Below are positions 1-9,730 of a stretch of DNA of 64,000 nt, in pieces. The first letter of the stretch is position 1. Each line of letters begins with the position of its first letter. Where the stretch lies: the NCBI GenBank assembly GCA_039621445.1, contig CP154955.1, positions 60,419,564-60,483,563 of the forward strand. The letters are read 5' to 3'. This stretch comes from Euglena gracilis. Lineage: Eukaryota; Euglenida; Euglenophyceae; Euglenales. The position numbers and the translations under genes were made by a program. Under the pieces are notes generated by a model, which was not told the DNA's origin, searched no databases, and was given only the letters and a program-made list of their open reading frames with translations.

Positions 1-180
1 CGGTATGCCCTCTGCCCGTACGGGATCGATCAGGACTCACACGGCGGGACCTGGGTCTCGAACCCACGACCTCCCGCGTGTGAGCCCAGCACCTTACCAA
101 ATAAGCTACTCGAGCGATACTCGGCTTGCTACTACGCGCCGGCTACCAACCTCCGTAGGATCTCCCGTCTGCCGCACACA
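1..180 (-). repeat. tRNA-Val-derived repeat, copy 1
   Basis: The reverse strand is nearly identical to the 171-bp direct repeats at 45909-46079 and 46627-46797. It carries a pol III A-box-like TAGCTTATTCGG and a B-box-like GGTTCGAGACC. The intervening CTCACACGCGGGAGGTC resembles the anticodon arm and variable region of tRNA-Val(CAC). The stems are imperfect, so this is a tRNA-derived repeat and not a functional tRNA. Beyond the repeat it continues with the same GGGCATACCG seen inside the 45.9 kb unit, so it is probably the edge of another such unit that extends out of the window. Confidence 0.7.
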
Positions 181-197
181 CCTCGATGCATGAGCCC

Positions 198-771
198 ACT
201 TGACACAGCCGGCCACCACCTCGTCTGCTGTTACCGTAACAACCTCGTTCGGCGGCACGGGCAGTGCAAAGCTTTGTCTTGAATCTGGCACAACGAGCTG
301 GCTTTCCTGCACGTCGAGAAGAAAAAGCTGAGGATGGAACACGACCGGGTGATGTTTTTTATCACACGCTTCGACGCAAATGGTCCCGCAGCCGTTGATG
401 TCACAGTGAGGCACCCACTTGCACCCTCCAGGTCACCTCCAGCTCAGGTGGACAATTGGCACAATCGACAGGAAGAAGACAAAATCGCCAAATATGGGGA
501 GCCTTGCAAGCGACGAGGTTGGACATTTATCCCACTGGTGATGGACTGCTACGGTGGCATCAGTGAAGCAGGCCAAGGATTCGTCTCCACATGCATCCGC
601 CTCCAAACAAGCCAACATAACGGCTGGGAGAGGCGGGGTGTGGAGGCCAGTGCATGGCAGGGGCTTGGAATGGCTTTGATGCGCGAGCTGGCACGACAAC
701 TGGCATGGGGACAGTGTCCCGAGCAACTGCTTGATTGCAGTAGCGCTGGTACGCATTCCCCGTATTTCTGA
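198..771 (+). pseudogene. 3' fragment of an RLE-type LINE
   Basis: The translation matches the C-terminal part of the LINE ORF just downstream. CCYRNNLVRRH corresponds to CCIRNNFANRH, AAVDVTVRH to TAVDITVAH, and KIAKYGEPCKRRGW to KHAKYDVPCRNGGW. These belong to the zinc-finger and restriction-like endonuclease (RLE) end of R2-like LINE proteins. A stop and a frame change near 290 break it, and the RT is missing. It is a diverged, 5'-truncated copy on the same strand as its neighbour, as expected for dead-on-arrival LINE insertions. Its 3' boundary is not defined. Confidence 0.7.
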
Positions 772-1070
772 GTGTGACTTCATCCAGTGCATCTGCCACC
801 TCTATCACCTCTACCACCTTCGGTGGCCCATACAAAACAATGGCCATGGGGCCATCTTTCTTACCTGCCACACTCGGACGGCTCTGAAACCAAAAACTCC
901 AAGAAAAATCAGCCAATGACACAAACACGCCAAAAGTGGCAAGCAAAAGCACACACACCCCCCTCTCTCCCCGCCGTATATATTGAAGATGGGACTTTCC
1001 CATTTTCCACTAACCACTGACCGCGGACGTGCACGGAACTCCACACAACCTTTGTACTATACACCCGTAG
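772..1070. other. Unassigned spacer between two LINE copies
   Basis: No gene or repeat is recognised. It presumably holds the 3' untranslated tail of the upstream LINE fragment. No poly(A) tail or target-site duplication is obvious. Confidence 0.4.
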
Positions 1071-3161
1071 TATCTACCGGCGACCTGTGGCCGCACAGGG
1101 AGTCATGAGGAGTATCTCCTTGTGGCAAGGGCCAAAAGAGACGTCTGCATAGGCCCGGGGCACGGTCTTATTGGGTTGGATCTGAAGAACGCCTTCAACA
1201 CCCTCGACCGCACTGTCATGCTCCAAGAGGCGCAGACGCGCACCCGAGCGCTTTTTAATTATTTGCGGTTCGCGTATGGCCAACCGGCGCATTTGTTAAG
1301 TGAGGGACGACTGCTATCCTCTACAAGGGGCACGCATCAAGGCTGCCCTCTGGGGCGTGTTGGCTTTGCCGTTGGGCTGCACACCATAGCCGAAACAATT
1401 GGACAGCAGGCCGAAATGTTGTGGTCCTCCTGGTACCTCGACGACGGGATACTGATCGGCGAAGCTCTGGTACTGCAGAAGTGCCTAGATTTCCTCGGCG
1501 TCGAAAGCGAACGCACCGGGATCCAACTGAACCTGGCCAAGTGTGTGGCCTGGGGCCCTGCGGCTGGCGCCATCCCGGACCACGAGCACCTTCAGCACGT
1601 ACCCTGGGCAGAGGACTCCGGCATCACCGTACTTGGTTGCCCGGTCGACTTCCCAACCTCCACCTGCCACACGGCAGCGGCCTGGGCCGAGGCCACGGTG
1701 GGAATTGAGAGAGCCGCAGACTTGGTCACGTCAGTGACAGACCCCCAGCTCGCTCACCACCTCCTCCGGTCTTGCTTGGACGGTTGTAAGGTCAACCACC
1801 TCCTACGAGCATCCGACTCCTATGAGGCCCAGGAGGAGGTAGCCCGTTGTGGGGAAACTATCCTCGGCGCCTTCGAAGACATCCTCGGTCAGGCGCTAAG
1901 CACAGAACAACGGCAGCAAGCAGCGCTCCCCCTCTCCAACGGAGGGTGTGGGCTTCGCATCCCAGCGGCCTGCCAGGCCGCCGCTCGCACCGGCCCTGTG
2001 CCAATACTACACCCATGGACACAAACAATTGCCTGCCCCACATACGCTGCAGCCCCAGCCGAACGAATTTGCCAGCAGCGCGCCAATGACCTCTGCTCCA
2101 CGCTAGGCCCTCAGCACCCCGAAATCCAACGGCTTGTCACCGCGTCCTTCGCCTCTGCCTCCGGGAATGACACCTCACAACGATGGTGGCAATCCCAGCT
2201 GTCCCGCACCACGGTGGACGCCCTCTTGAACCGAATCCCACCAAGAGACCAGTCCCGCCTGATGGAGCAGGCCCATGGCATCGGTCACGGTTGGACGGCC
2301 GCGGCGCCCCACGATGCCCTCCACACCACAGTCGACGCGGCTGACTACCGTCTTGGGCTGAAGTGGTGGCTGGTATTTCCCCTGGCAGAGGCCAACGGGA
2401 CCTGCGCAGGCTGCCAGAATGCCACAGACGTACACGGAGACCACGAGATGTGTTGCATCCGAAACAACTTCGCCAACAGACACAATGCCGTCCAGGACGC
2501 CCTGTTCAACCTTCTGTCCACCAACGGCCAAAGTCTGCAACGCGAAGTCCCGGTGCCCAACCAACCGGAAACCTCCCTCCGTCCAGCCGACCTGTTGCTA
2601 GCCACCTGGCAGGACGGCAAGCCAACAGCCGTCGACATCACCGTCGCACACAGATGGCAGGCTGCCGAAAGGAATGGCACCAGGGAACGCTGGAGGACCT
2701 TTCTCAAACGACGGGAGCAGGCCAAGCACGCCAAGTACGACGTCCCCTGCCGCAACGGCGGCTGGTCGTTCGCCACGCTGGCAATGGGCACCTGGGGAGG
2801 ACTGGGCCCAGAAAGCGCCAAGCTGCTCTCCAGAATGATGAAACGAGCTACCACTTGGAATCAAGGCGACGCACGCTCTACCCGTCAAGCTGAGAGCTAC
2901 CAGCTGCTGGCGCTAGCTATTTTTCCGCCAAGTGGTGCAGATGCTGCGCCCCAAGCACTTCCTTCGCTGAGCCCTCCACGGGTAGCGTCATCACCGACGT
3001 CACGCTCTCCGCCTCTCAAAGACCAGCCATTGCACGTCTTATACCGCAGGAAGGCGGCTGGCGAAGCCACCGTGACGGTGCGCACCAGCAGCACCCTCAG
3101 CACAGCAGAGACCACGGCACACACCCGGCCCCGCCCACCGGAGGCCCAGGTCCATACCTGA
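1071..3161 (+). CDS. 5'-truncated LINE pol: RT plus restriction-like endonuclease
   Basis: The frame is open from 1071, after a TAG, to 3161 with no credible ATG start, so the ORF is 5'-truncated. In order it holds the RT palm (GLIGLDLKNAFNTLDR, then QGCPLG), the catalytic box WYLDDGILIG and a thumb region (GIQLNLAKCVAWGP). Around residues 425-450 there is a CCHC-like cluster, CAGC-x7-H-x3-4-C. After it come RPADLLLATW and TAVDITV, the order seen in R2-class LINEs, where a PD-(D/E)XK-like endonuclease nicks the target for target-primed reverse transcription. The RT fingers and any N-terminal DNA-binding domain are lost. The remaining 2 kb has no stop, so the insertion may be fairly young. The RT call is firm and the RLE call is likely. 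Confidence 0.8.
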   Translation, partial: YLPATCGRTGSHEEYLLVARAKRDVCIGPGHGLIGLDLKNAFNTLDRTVMLQEAQTRTRALFNYLRFAYGQPAHLLSEGRLLSSTRGTHQGCPLGRVGFAVGLHTIAETIGQQAEMLWSSWYLDDGILIGEALVLQKCLDFLGVESERTGIQLNLAKCVAWGPAAGAIPDHEHLQHVPWAEDSGITVLGCPVDFPTSTCHTAAAWAEATVGIERAADLVTSVTDPQLAHHLLRSCLDGCKVNHLLRASDSYEAQEEVARCGETILGAFEDILGQALSTEQRQQAALPLSNGGCGLRIPAACQAAARTGPVPILHPWTQTIACPTYAAAPAERICQQRANDLCSTLGPQHPEIQRLVTASFASASGNDTSQRWWQSQLSRTTVDALLNRIPPRDQSRLMEQAHGIGHGWTAAAPHDALHTTVDAADYRLGLKWWLVFPLAEANGTCAGCQNATDVHGDHEMCCIRNNFANRHNAVQDALFNLLSTNGQSLQREVPVPNQPETSLRPADLLLATWQDGKPTAVDITVAHRWQAAERNGTRERWRTFLKRREQAKHAKYDVPCRNGGWSFATLAMGTWGGLGPESAKLLSRMMKRATTWNQGDARSTRQAESYQLLALAIFPPSGADAAPQALPSLSPPRVASSPTSRSPPLKDQPLHVLYRRKAAGEATVTVRTSSTLSTAETTAHTRPRPPEAQVHT

Positions 3162-3340
3162 CCAACCGAGGCCACACCTGAACACCTAAACGCCTCACCC
3201 CCGCATCCATGGGCCTGCCTGCCCTCATCAATCCCACCAGACACCGCCAGTTACCTGCCACCTCAACACTGCGACCCTGGCCACTACATGGTCGATTCCG
3301 GGTCCACATCACCGCCTACCCCTGATCCATGGGCACAGAG
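3162..3340 (+). other. Probable 3' UTR of the LINE
   Basis: C-rich sequence between the LINE stop codon and the LTR of gypsy A. No ORF or clear poly(A) tail. Gypsy A appears to have inserted at or just beyond the LINE end. Confidence 0.4.
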
Positions 3341-3771
3341 TGTACGTCCCACCCCGGCTTTTCTACTTATGTTTTCCTCCCGAAAAGCCCGTGGGGGGAG
3401 TAACAATAAAATTTGCTTCCCTTTTCCCCTTTTGAATGCAAAGCACACAAGCAGAAGAATTGGTGGGACCGCAGTCCCTTATATGAAAGTGACTTTTGCT
3501 CTTTCGAAGCTTTGTAAAAGAAAGAAATAAAACTTGTATTCAAATGGGACATCGCCCTCAGTATTCTAAAAGAGAATTGCAAAGCACGAAACCCAATAAC
3601 CTTGAATTAGGAACCAGTTACTTTCGCTAAGCTTTCGCTAGCTCTGAGATTCTCTCTTTGTCTTATGGTTTAACCATGCCACTGTGTACAGCCCGGCCGT
3701 AGCCAGCTTGTAGGCCGTAGCCCATTGCATCTGGTACACAGTGCCATGGCAGAATGGCTGCCTGGTACACA
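3341..3771 (-). repeat. Gypsy A 3' LTR
   Basis: On the minus strand it begins TGTGTACCAGGCAGCC and ends GGGTGGGACGTACA. A TATA-like CATATAAGG lies near 3478-3486. Just downstream in the sense direction is GGGAC-TGCG-GTCCC (3465-3478), a hairpin with a UNCG-class loop that would lie near the 5' end of the transcript. Near-identical LTRs are at 20812-21241 and 34286-34713, and a partial inverted one at 21421-21678. Confidence 0.9.
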
Positions 3772-3786
3772 TCCCCCTCCGAGGGC
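3772..3786 (-). other. Polypurine tract of gypsy A
   Basis: On the minus strand CTCGGAGGGGGA abuts the 3' LTR start TGTGTACC, the expected place of the plus-strand primer. Confidence 0.65.
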
Positions 3787-4154
3787 TCTGCCCGATTTCC
3801 CTTCTGGACCAGGCCAGTCGGGATGCCAGGCACAGTCCCAGGTTCAGTGAGACAGTACCAGGATACCATGGTCTGGTTCCCAATTACGGTTACCGTGTTT
3901 GGAGCACAAAGCGCAAAAGAATTCTGGCGCGCGTGCTGTGCTTCGTGTGTCTTCTTACTTGACACCGTAGTGTCTTTGTGGTCTTGAATCTTCGCGATCA
4001 ACGTGTTATCCACCAAACTTAAGGCGATTCCGCCATTGTGTCTTGAAACGGTGTTGAACGCGATGATGAAGTGCGTATTCACGCTCGAGACTTCACTCAT
4101 TATGCGGGACTACGCCCATCTCAGCTGTAGCTGATTGTAGGAGGCAGGAAACCC
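3787..4154 (-). other. Region between the last accessory ORF and the 3' LTR
   Basis: A minus-strand frame that starts with an ATG at 4100 (SEVSSVNTHFIIAFNTVS...) stays open into the LTR for about 145 codons. It could be a small extra ORF or an untranslated region. There is no recognisable domain. Confidence 0.3.
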
Positions 4155-5201
4155 TCAACGTTTGCGGGTTTCCTTGAAGTACTCACCCATGTGTGGGTCT
4201 TGTACCAAGGTCATTTCAGTTGGGCGTAAGTCTAAGGTATCCTTGTCAGGATCATCCATGTTGATCCGTGGGATAACCCAACTTTTGTCTTCTTGTATTT
4301 CCTTGCACAGTTCGGTTTTGAGCATTTCAGCTCGCTTGTGGAGGTACATCTGCAAGTTTTCCCAGAAAACTCTCGTAAAAGTTGCAGGCCATTTGTAATA
4401 GTTCCATCTTGGATGGTTTGCTGGTACCTGTGGTGGCATTCCAGGCAGAGCGTTGAAATCAACGTTATGCGCGCGGGATGCACAGGCACAGCGGGTTATG
4501 TGTGGTTTCAGAATGGTTCCAACCCATTCTGAGTAATGTTCGTAACCATGTCGTTCAGGTGGATAGTCGGGCAATAACCATCGTTGTGTGGTTTCAGAAG
4601 CTGTTGAAGGCTTTGTAAAGAGTGGGTAAATGACTCGTTTCCAGTCATCATCATTGAAGAGTAAGGGCAATCGCGTTTTTGTACATTCCACAGCAAGCCT
4701 GATTCCGCCGGAATCAGTTTGGAAGTCATAGGCGATTCCGCACCGGTCAAAAGCCTCAGCTTTCTTGAAGCTTTTGTGCTGGTACATTTGTCGTTTTGTT
4801 TTGTAAAAATTAAGGAAATCTTCCAGAACGTCCTCGCTTCCGGGTACGATCTTGAGATTTCCACCTTCTGCGGGCAAATATATGTCTGCCCGTAGGCAGT
4901 TGACACAGAAAACTGGTACGTCACGGTCTCTGTCCTCTTCCGACCAACGGAAGTTGTTCAGTTTTCTCCAGGAGATGATGCAATCACCGCAAATCAAAGC
5001 GGCTGTATTTGGAACGAATTCGTTGTGGTGAAAATTTTTCCGTTTGTTGTCCGCATAACAGGCATGCACAGCTGGCATGCTGTTACGAATGTTGTGACAA
5101 ACAGTACAGAGCCAGGTTGTTTGACCATTCGGTCTATTGTCAAACAAGAATGTTTCCCCAAGGTATTGGGCAAAAACTCTTGGTGATCTGGCATTGTAAA
5201 A
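4155..5201 (-). CDS. Accessory protein, C-terminal Cys-pair part (after in-frame TGA)
   Basis: This frame is the same as the upstream long ORF (5202-8021) and is separated from it by a single TGA at 5202-5204. The first 18 codons up to 5147 are open and lack an ATG. About 345 residues follow. They carry spaced Cys pairs (LCTVCHN, LICGDC, FCVNC, CACASR) that look like zinc-binding ribbons, then a soluble region rich in Trp and charged residues, ending KETRKR. There is no signal peptide or membrane segment. The lack of its own start suggests readthrough or a recent nonsense mutation. I recognise no family. It lies in the env position, but nothing in it looks like an envelope protein. Confidence 0.6.
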   Translation of the reverse strand, partial: FYNARSPRVFAQYLGETFLFDNRPNGQTTWLCTVCHNIRNSMPAVHACYADNKRKNFHHNEFVPNTAALICGDCIISWRKLNNFRWSEEDRDRDVPVFCVNCLRADIYLPAEGGNLKIVPGSEDVLEDFLNFYKTKRQMYQHKSFKKAEAFDRCGIAYDFQTDSGGIRLAVECTKTRLPLLFNDDDWKRVIYPLFTKPSTASETTQRWLLPDYPPERHGYEHYSEWVGTILKPHITRCACASRAHNVDFNALPGMPPQVPANHPRWNYYKWPATFTRVFWENLQMYLHKRAEMLKTELCKEIQEDKSWVIPRINMDDPDKDTLDLRPTEMTLVQDPHMGEYFKETRKR

Positions 5202-8110
5202 TCACCAAATATGGCGAACATAGTAGTTGTACTTCTGTTCATTGAAAAACAATGGTTCAATCCACTTGTTCAACAAAATACCGCGTTCGCAGGCTGATTG
5301 TATCATGGCAATGCGTTCTTCGACGCTCGGCAGGTTAGAGATGATGTCCTCTTGCCAAAGAGTGGCATTATCGTCAACGGGCATGTTTTCCTCTTGCGAG
5401 GTCTCAGACATTGTATCTTGTCGAGTTCTACCTCGGAGGGTAGAAGTGACCCGGCTTTTCCCGGCCACTTCGGTGTATGTCGGTGCTGGTGTGGTAGCAG
5501 CTGGGGTCTTCGCCCGCTTTCCTGAATTGCTACCACTCCCAGGTGGAGGTGGTTTTGGTTCGTTGTGTCGTTCAGCGGGTTTGCACGGTTCTGCAGGCTG
5601 TGGTTTAGCCTTAGTCTTACTGCCTTTCTCTTTCCGCTGTGGCGGAAGGGGGCGTTCTGCAGGCGACTTTGGAGCAGGTTTGACCGTTGGTGTGGTGGTA
5701 GGTGGTACGTCAGGAGCCGTCGGTACCACCTGTTCAGGTGTGTGTACCACTACGGGTGTTGTGTCATGTGGTGGCGTTTGTTCGACCGTAGTCGATTCAG
5801 TTGTTGTCACCACTTCGGGTGGTTGGACATCAGGAGTAGAGCTGGCCGCGTCTGCTGCCAGTGCTGTGGTGGAAGCCGTAGCTTCTTGTGTTGGTTTCTC
5901 GCCAAGTCCCGTGTCACGGGGACTTCGCGTTGAAGAAGAAGACCTCGATCGCACCATTGCAACCATCGAGGCTACGCCACTTCGGACGCTTCCGAGGACG
6001 CGTTCTGCAGCGCGTCCAACTTGTGGTGGTATGAGTATAAAATCGTCTGGGTCTTGGTATCTGTCGATACCTTCTCGTTGTTGTCGTGTGATCAGTTCGC
6101 GAAATGCGATTATCTCAGCATCATTTACTTCGTGAACAGCTTCCGCATGTGCGGGAGTAGGTGGAACCACTTCTGTCGAAGGCGCTGCGGCCGTTGTGGA
6201 ATCTGCAGGCACTTCGGCCATTGTAAATTCTGCAGGCGCGTCAGGTTCCGCGTCTGGCAATGGTGTTTGTGAACGTGTTTGAGCAGGCGTTGTAGTTGGC
6301 AGTTCGGCCCTTAGAGCACGTTGTACGCCGGTATCTTCCGGTTCAGACTCCACAGATGCGGAGGAGACGGAACGTGTACTGTGTTCATTGTCTGTCCGTT
6401 CTTCCATTTCCTCATCGCTGGATGTCCCAGAAGAGGAAACGGACGAAGAGTCTGAAGAGTGTACGGGAGTGTGTTCCACAGACATTGTAGGTGTAGGTGG
6501 AGGTTGTGGCAAACGTTCTTCCGAACGTTTGGTTGCAGGCTTCGCTGCTGCTTTGGCTGTTGACGTTGTAGATGATGCAGCCGTTGGAGGTTGTTCAACT
6601 GCAGACCGCGCTGCTTCGGACTCCGCCGGTTGAGGTTCAGGGAGTTTTATACGTGGTCGCAGACGGAAATTTTGCCATCCGACAAATTTGTTTCCTCCCG
6701 ATCCGCGAGGAAGCCAGTCCAGTATTTGGATGGCCAACCCATCCTTATTTGTACGTCTGCCTGTGAAAAATGGGGCAAAGTCCTCCCTTCGGAGGGTTTC
6801 GCCAACCAGGCGTTTGATGTACTTCCGTTTTCCGTCTTCGTCCCATTCAGGTCGAAGAGGGAGGTATTCTTGTGGGAGTTGTTGTTTTGGGTTGAATAAA
6901 TTGTAGATTTCCAGAGCATAGGACACCAATGCTCTCCATTGGAACGTCTGCATGTGCAGAAGCATTTGTAGGTGGTTTCGTCTGGCGTATCCGATTTCCC
7001 TGACTTCGAGGGGATTGTGGCAGATGTGTCCAAGTAGTCTTCGTTGTTGCTGGGCCTCCGCCCATTCGCGTTGGTGGGGCTGCGCCCTTTGTGCGTTTGG
7101 GCGGTCGGTTGTCCGACCGCGTACGCCAAAGCCCCAGAAGTCCACGGGGAACTTGTGGTGGCAGTTGGTGCACCAAAGCACGAATTTTTGTGGGTATGTC
7201 AGGTCGATTCCGACCACTTGGAAGTGGGGGCCGTAGTGTTCGTCGAGGAAAATTTGGTAGTTGTAACAGAACATTTCGTGTGTCACCAATTGTATATCCT
7301 TTGGAAGTTGGAATACTTCCCATTGTATGCCTTGTGGTCCGATTACTCGGATATTGTCAAACATTGTCTTCAGTGCGTCAAGGGACGATTCCCATCCGTA
7401 TTGTAGCTTTGTATGTGGCAAGTAGTGCGCTTGGCTGGCGGGCAGTGCAAATGAACCGAAGTTCATGCAATGGAATACGAGCCAAAAAAGTAGTTGCCAG
7501 AAACCCGGCAAATTGTCGATGCCATCCTGGCTTTCGTAACAGGAAATTGTACCGTCGAAGAAAAAGCCACGCGCTTTTTCCTTGTAGAGTTTGACCATGT
7601 TGTGATGTACTTCAGGAGCAACCACCCAAGGGTGTAGTTCCTCATAGTACTTGTGCATAATTGTATCACATCCGTCTGAGATCCAGAACAGATGGTCAAT
7701 AATAAATTGTACGTCCAGGTCGTAACCCGGTTGTGAGCCTTCGCTCTTTCCTTTGCCTTTCTGGCCTTTCTGTCCTTTTGCGACTTCGCGCTCTTGTTCG
7801 TTCCAACGGTATGCACCGTCTTTTTGGTATGCTCGTGTTTTTCTCCACATTGTAACAGTTACACCTGCGGTGTAATGTCCAGCGATGTCATCAGAGGGTT
7901 TGTCTGGTCGCATTTGGTGATAGATTTCTTGTAAGGAATGTTGAACATTGGACGGGATTGGCAGGTCATCATTGTCCTGACGATCACGTTGCGCCTGCGC
8001 GCTTTGTGGATCGTCGTCCAAACGACGGCGTTGTGTGTTTGGCGTTGGACGTGTTTGTGGTGGTGTTGCAAACTCCGGTCCACGCGGACGTTTGCGCGCG
8101 TCAACGTTGT
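5202..8110 (-). CDS. Accessory protein of about 970 aa downstream of integrase
   Basis: Long open minus-strand frame. The in-frame start used for the 939-residue version is a TTG. The frame stays open upstream past 8110 and probably receives the preceding ORF by frameshift. Residues 1-430 are globular: a basic Lys/Gly patch (KGQKGQKGKGKSEG), a hydrophobic stretch (FWQLLFWLVFHCMNFGSF), a Cys pair (LWCTNCHHKF) and WRALVSYALEIYNLF. About 450 residues rich in Pro, Thr, Ser and Ala follow, with acidic patches (SSSVSSSGTSSDEEMEE), then a conserved-looking tail ending YYVRHIW before TGA. No known domain is recognised. A hydrophobic segment alone does not make it an envelope protein. Gypsy B is truncated before this region, so its conservation cannot be checked here. 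Confidence 0.65.
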
Positions 8111-8635
8111 ATTGTTTTGCTGGGCCGTCAAATGTTGTAGAGCTTCCTTGTAAGTGGCGCGTTGTGCTGGCGACTCAAACCTGGGTTGACCCGAGAAAGG
8201 TTGTCCCGGTTCAACAGGTGGTTGTGTCTGTCCAGCCAAAGCCGGTTGTGAAGGTGTTGTGACAGGAGGTGGTCGAAAAGGAATTGTAGATTGTGCGGGT
8301 ACTTTTGCACGTGCCGACTGCGCGGCTTGAGCGGGGGGTCCTGTTCTTTGTAGAGGTGTAGGTTGGTTTGAACCTGCTGCGGATGCGGCAGGCGGTGTAG
8401 ATGTTGATTGTGCAGTCGAAACTGCTTGTACGGGTTTTGTTTGTGGTGCCGGAATAGGTTGAGCTACTGGCGGCACAAGATTCGTCGCCGAAGCGAGTTG
8501 TTCCATTAGACCAGGTGGATGTGGTGGTGCATTCACACGCAAAACTTCGGGTAGTGCCCCGGTGGGTATACCCAAAATTTTGGAATTTGGACCAATGCCA
8601 CCCATTATCACTCCCTTCACGTTGATGGCTCCCAA
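7859..8635 (-). CDS. Accessory ORF 2, Pro/Gln/Ala-rich
   Basis: ORF from ATG (MGAINVKGVIMGGIGPNSK). It is rich in Pro, Ala, Gln and Thr and reads naturally to about RATYKEALQHLTAQQ near 8110. After that the adjacent frame (KRPRGPEFATPPQTRPTP) reads better and runs straight into the long accessory ORF. The last 80 codons here are therefore likely an out-of-frame shadow, and ORF 2 plus the long ORF may form one protein joined by a frameshift, programmed or mutational. It starts 13 bases after the stop of ORF 1. Function unknown. Confidence 0.5.
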   Translation of the reverse strand: MGAINVKGVIMGGIGPNSKILGIPTGALPEVLRVNAPPHPPGLMEQLASATNLVPPVAQPIPAPQTKPVQAVSTAQSTSTPPAASAAGSNQPTPLQRTGPPAQAAQSARAKVPAQSTIPFRPPPVTTPSQPALAGQTQPPVEPGQPFSGQPRFESPAQRATYKEALQHLTAQQNNTTLTRANVRVDRSLQHHHKHVQRQTHNAVVWTTIHKARRRNVIVRTMMTCQSRPMFNIPYKKSITKCDQTNPLMTSLDITPQV

Positions 8636-8647
8636 ATGGGATCCAAG

Positions 8648-9730
8648 TTAGTAAATTTTGTCAAGGGGAAGATATTGTTCTCCTTTGGATGTGTAAGCGA
8701 AATCCGCAGATTGTGGTACTCGTTCATAGTGAATATTGTCCACTACGGGACGCAGGGGGTTTTCTGCGACAACCCGTATCGCTGTCGGTTCCGGCAGTGG
8801 TACGGCGGGGGTTGTCGGTGGTTGCGGTTGAGATTGTGCCGATGGTTGAGTTTGTACGGGTTGTGGTAGTTGAGGGGCCGGTTGAGGTGGTTCATCAGTT
8901 TCCATGGTATACTCCGGCTCCGGTTCTGCCGTTGTATACTCGTCATAAGGCTCTTCGGCCATCTCGTCGGTATAGTTTTCATCGTATGGCTCTTCGGCCT
9001 GCATGGCGTATTGTGATGGCATACCAGCCTCCCAGTTCCGGGCAGGTGGCATGCGTGGGGGAGAGGAAAAACGTTGTTGTGGTAAGTATATTGGTTCTTG
9101 CATTTGTACATCACCCATCTCACTTTCTGTGAGCTCAGGAGTATAACGGCGCATGTGTTCCGCGTAAGCACCCACTGGGTGCACTCCGCGGAGCACAGGC
9201 GGGACCAGGACTCCCAGGTCCCTGAGGGTTACGTTGTCTGGAAATACGGATTCTCCGGGTTGGAAGAAGATTCTACCCACTATCGTACTCTGGGACCACA
9301 TGTCCCAGGTGGCGATAGGCTTGTTGGCGATTGCAAGCAATTGTCGGCAGTACGAATCCCACATCACTCGGCTGAAGGGATCCGGTCTGTCCTCTGCGCA
9401 CATGCGCAGAGCGTTACGAATTGTATCTGTTGAAGCCGTTGTCAGTTCACCCATGTACTTGGGGAACCGAGGCATAACGGGAGCGGCATACTGCCTTTGT
9501 GGGTGTTCTGGTTGTGTGGCATACTGCCCTTGTGGGGGTTGTGTGGCATACTGCCCTTGTGGAGGTTGTGCGGCATACTGCCCTTGTGGCGGTTCTGCGG
9601 GGTAATAGTGACTACGTAGTTTTTCAGCCCATTGTCGTTGTTCCGATTGTATATATTGTTGTTCTACCGCCGCAAAAGCAGCGCGTTGGCCATTGCTACT
9701 AGCCAGATCGTATCTCCTTGGGGGCCGCGG
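8648..9730 (-). CDS. Accessory ORF 1 with PQGQYA repeats
   Basis: The frame is open from 9730, after a TAA. Its first ATG is at 9475 (MPRFPKYMGELTTAST). The open part upstream encodes a Gln-rich helix-like segment (AAFAAVEQQYIQSEQRQWAE) and four tandem repeats of the type QPPQGQYA (9480-9600), so the true protein may start further upstream through a frameshift. The middle part is globular (MWDSYCRQLLAIANKPIATW) and the C-terminal third is Pro/Gln/Glu-rich. No family is recognised. Overall it has the make-up of a structural or nucleoprotein-like protein, which is only inference. Confidence 0.5.
   Translation of the reverse strand, partial: PRPPRRYDLASSNGQRAAFAAVEQQYIQSEQRQWAEKLRSHYYPAEPPQGQYAAQPPQGQYATQPPQGQYATQPEHPQRQYAAPVMPRFPKYMGELTTASTDTIRNALRMCAEDRPDPFSRVMWDSYCRQLLAIANKPIATWDMWSQSTIVGRIFFQPGESVFPDNVTLRDLGVLVPPVLRGVHPVGAYAEHMRRYTPELTESEMGDVQMQEPIYLPQQRFSSPPRMPPARNWEAGMPSQYAMQAEEPYDENYTDEMAEEPYDEYTTAEPEPEYTMETDEPPQPAPQLPQPVQTQPSAQSQPQPPTTPAVPLPEPTAIRVVAENPLRPVVDNIHYERVPQSADFAYTSKGEQYLPLDKIY

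Noticed and set aside
5227-6135. 302-codon plus-strand ORF
   Set aside because: Antisense shadow of the Pro/Thr-rich accessory ORF; repetitive Val/Gly composition follows from the opposite strand's codons.
4155-9730. Envelope gene of an errantivirus-like element
   Set aside because: Position fits, but no signal peptide, furin-like site, fusion peptide or C-terminal membrane anchor was seen.
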